Shown here one piece after another: positions 63,750 to 64,000 of a stretch of 64,000 nt of DNA; position 1 is the first letter of the stretch, and each line of letters opens with the position of its first letter. A program made the translations under genes and the position numbers. A model generated the notes under the pieces. It had not been told where the DNA came from. It saw only the letters and a program-made list of their open reading frames with translations, and searched no databases. The DNA is taken from positions 1-64,000 of the forward strand of contig NZ_JAUQOM010000003.1 of assembly GCF_030580935.1 (NCBI RefSeq), in the 5' to 3' direction. The stretch is from Sphingobium cyanobacteriorum (GTDB taxonomy: Bacteria; Pseudomonadota; Alphaproteobacteria; Sphingomonadales; Sphingomonadaceae).

Positions 63750-64000
63750 ATGGGATTGTTTAACCGAGTCTTTGCCGGTCAACGGATCGACGAGTGGGCG
63801 TCCAATTACGCCCTTGTCGCTGCGAGAACGCTAAATCAAGTTGCGGCCGACCTAATCGTGTCTGCCGAAGAAGAGATCGCCAAGGTCAGTCTGAAGGACG
63901 GGCTGTTCAACCAAGCGACCTTCATCCAGGAGCGTATTGCGCCAATGGTGCGGTCGGTGGCGGAACCCGTCGCCATCGAGATCCTCGACGAGGCGAACAC
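63750..64000 (+). CDS. N-terminal part of an unknown gene, cut by the window
   Basis: Eighty-three codons starting MGLFNRVFAGQRIDEW, with GGAG of GGCGGAG six bases before the ATG, strong third-position GC and a helical, acidic character (LIVSAEEEIAKVSLKD). No domain is recognised and there is no stop before the window end. It is divergent from the AddAB-like operon, so it may belong to the same cargo region. Confidence 0.6.
   Translation, partial: MGLFNRVFAGQRIDEWASNYALVAARTLNQVAADLIVSAEEEIAKVSLKDGLFNQATFIQERIAPMVRSVAEPVAIEILDEAN

Overview
The window looks like part of a self-transmissible element (conjugative plasmid or ICE) from a sphingomonad-type alphaproteobacterium (Sphingomonas, Novosphingobium, Sphingobium or Erythrobacter group). 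The reasons are high GC, several small families that I know mainly from Sphingomonadales (DUF6437-, DUF5818- and DUF6961-like), and promoters carrying the alphaproteobacterial LexA box GTTC-N7-GTTC. The genus is inferred, not proved. No replication, partition, integrase, rRNA, tRNA or CRISPR feature is visible.

Layout. (1) 1-10.5 kb, mobility and regulatory block: ssb, small unknown genes, a non-coding stretch rich in palindromes (possible oriT), a ribbon-helix-helix protein, the coupling protein TraD, the MobF relaxase-helicase TraI, a small SOS-box gene, and a leftward operon of an S24 self-cleaving repressor, an exported SNase-like nuclease, a DUF5818-like and a DUF6961-like protein. (2) 10.6-26.1 kb, a complete type 1 BREX operon on + (brxR, brxA, brxB, brxC, pglX, pglZ, brxL). 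Between brxC and pglX sits an extra pair, an ABC-like ATPase and a small PD-(D/E)XK-like protein. (3) 26.2-31.3 kb, a 1581-residue fusion of a sacsin/Hsp90-type ATPase and an SF2 helicase, then a tiny membrane protein. (4) 31.3-49.4 kb on -, a complete F-type type IV secretion operon (traA-L-E-K-B-dsbC-V-C-x-trbI-S26 peptidase-W-U-trbC-N-F-H-G). (5) 49.7-51.3 kb on +, an HTH regulator, an AlpA-like protein and a HEPN-like protein. (6) 51.2-63.5 kb on -, a tightly coupled five-gene operon: AddB-like nuclease, UvrD/AddA-like helicase-nuclease, DUF6361-like protein, phospholipase D-like protein and a SNF2-type helicase. It is probably a second defence system. A divergent gene starts at 63750 and runs off the window.

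How it fits together. TraD, TraI and the traA-traG operon build the relaxosome, coupling ATPase, pilus and secretion channel for transfer. Five GTTC-N7-GTTC boxes sit in front of exactly the backbone transcription units (rhh-traD-traI, a leaderless small gene, the S24 repressor/HTH divergence, traA, and the HTH gene at 49768). A second motif centred on TAGGAAA recurs at four of the backbone promoter regions. This suggests that transfer is induced by DNA damage. By eye the defence operons lack these boxes; BREX has its own regulator BrxR and an inverted repeat beside the brxR start. The element therefore appears to carry three separate anti-phage cargo modules on a conjugative backbone under SOS-type control.
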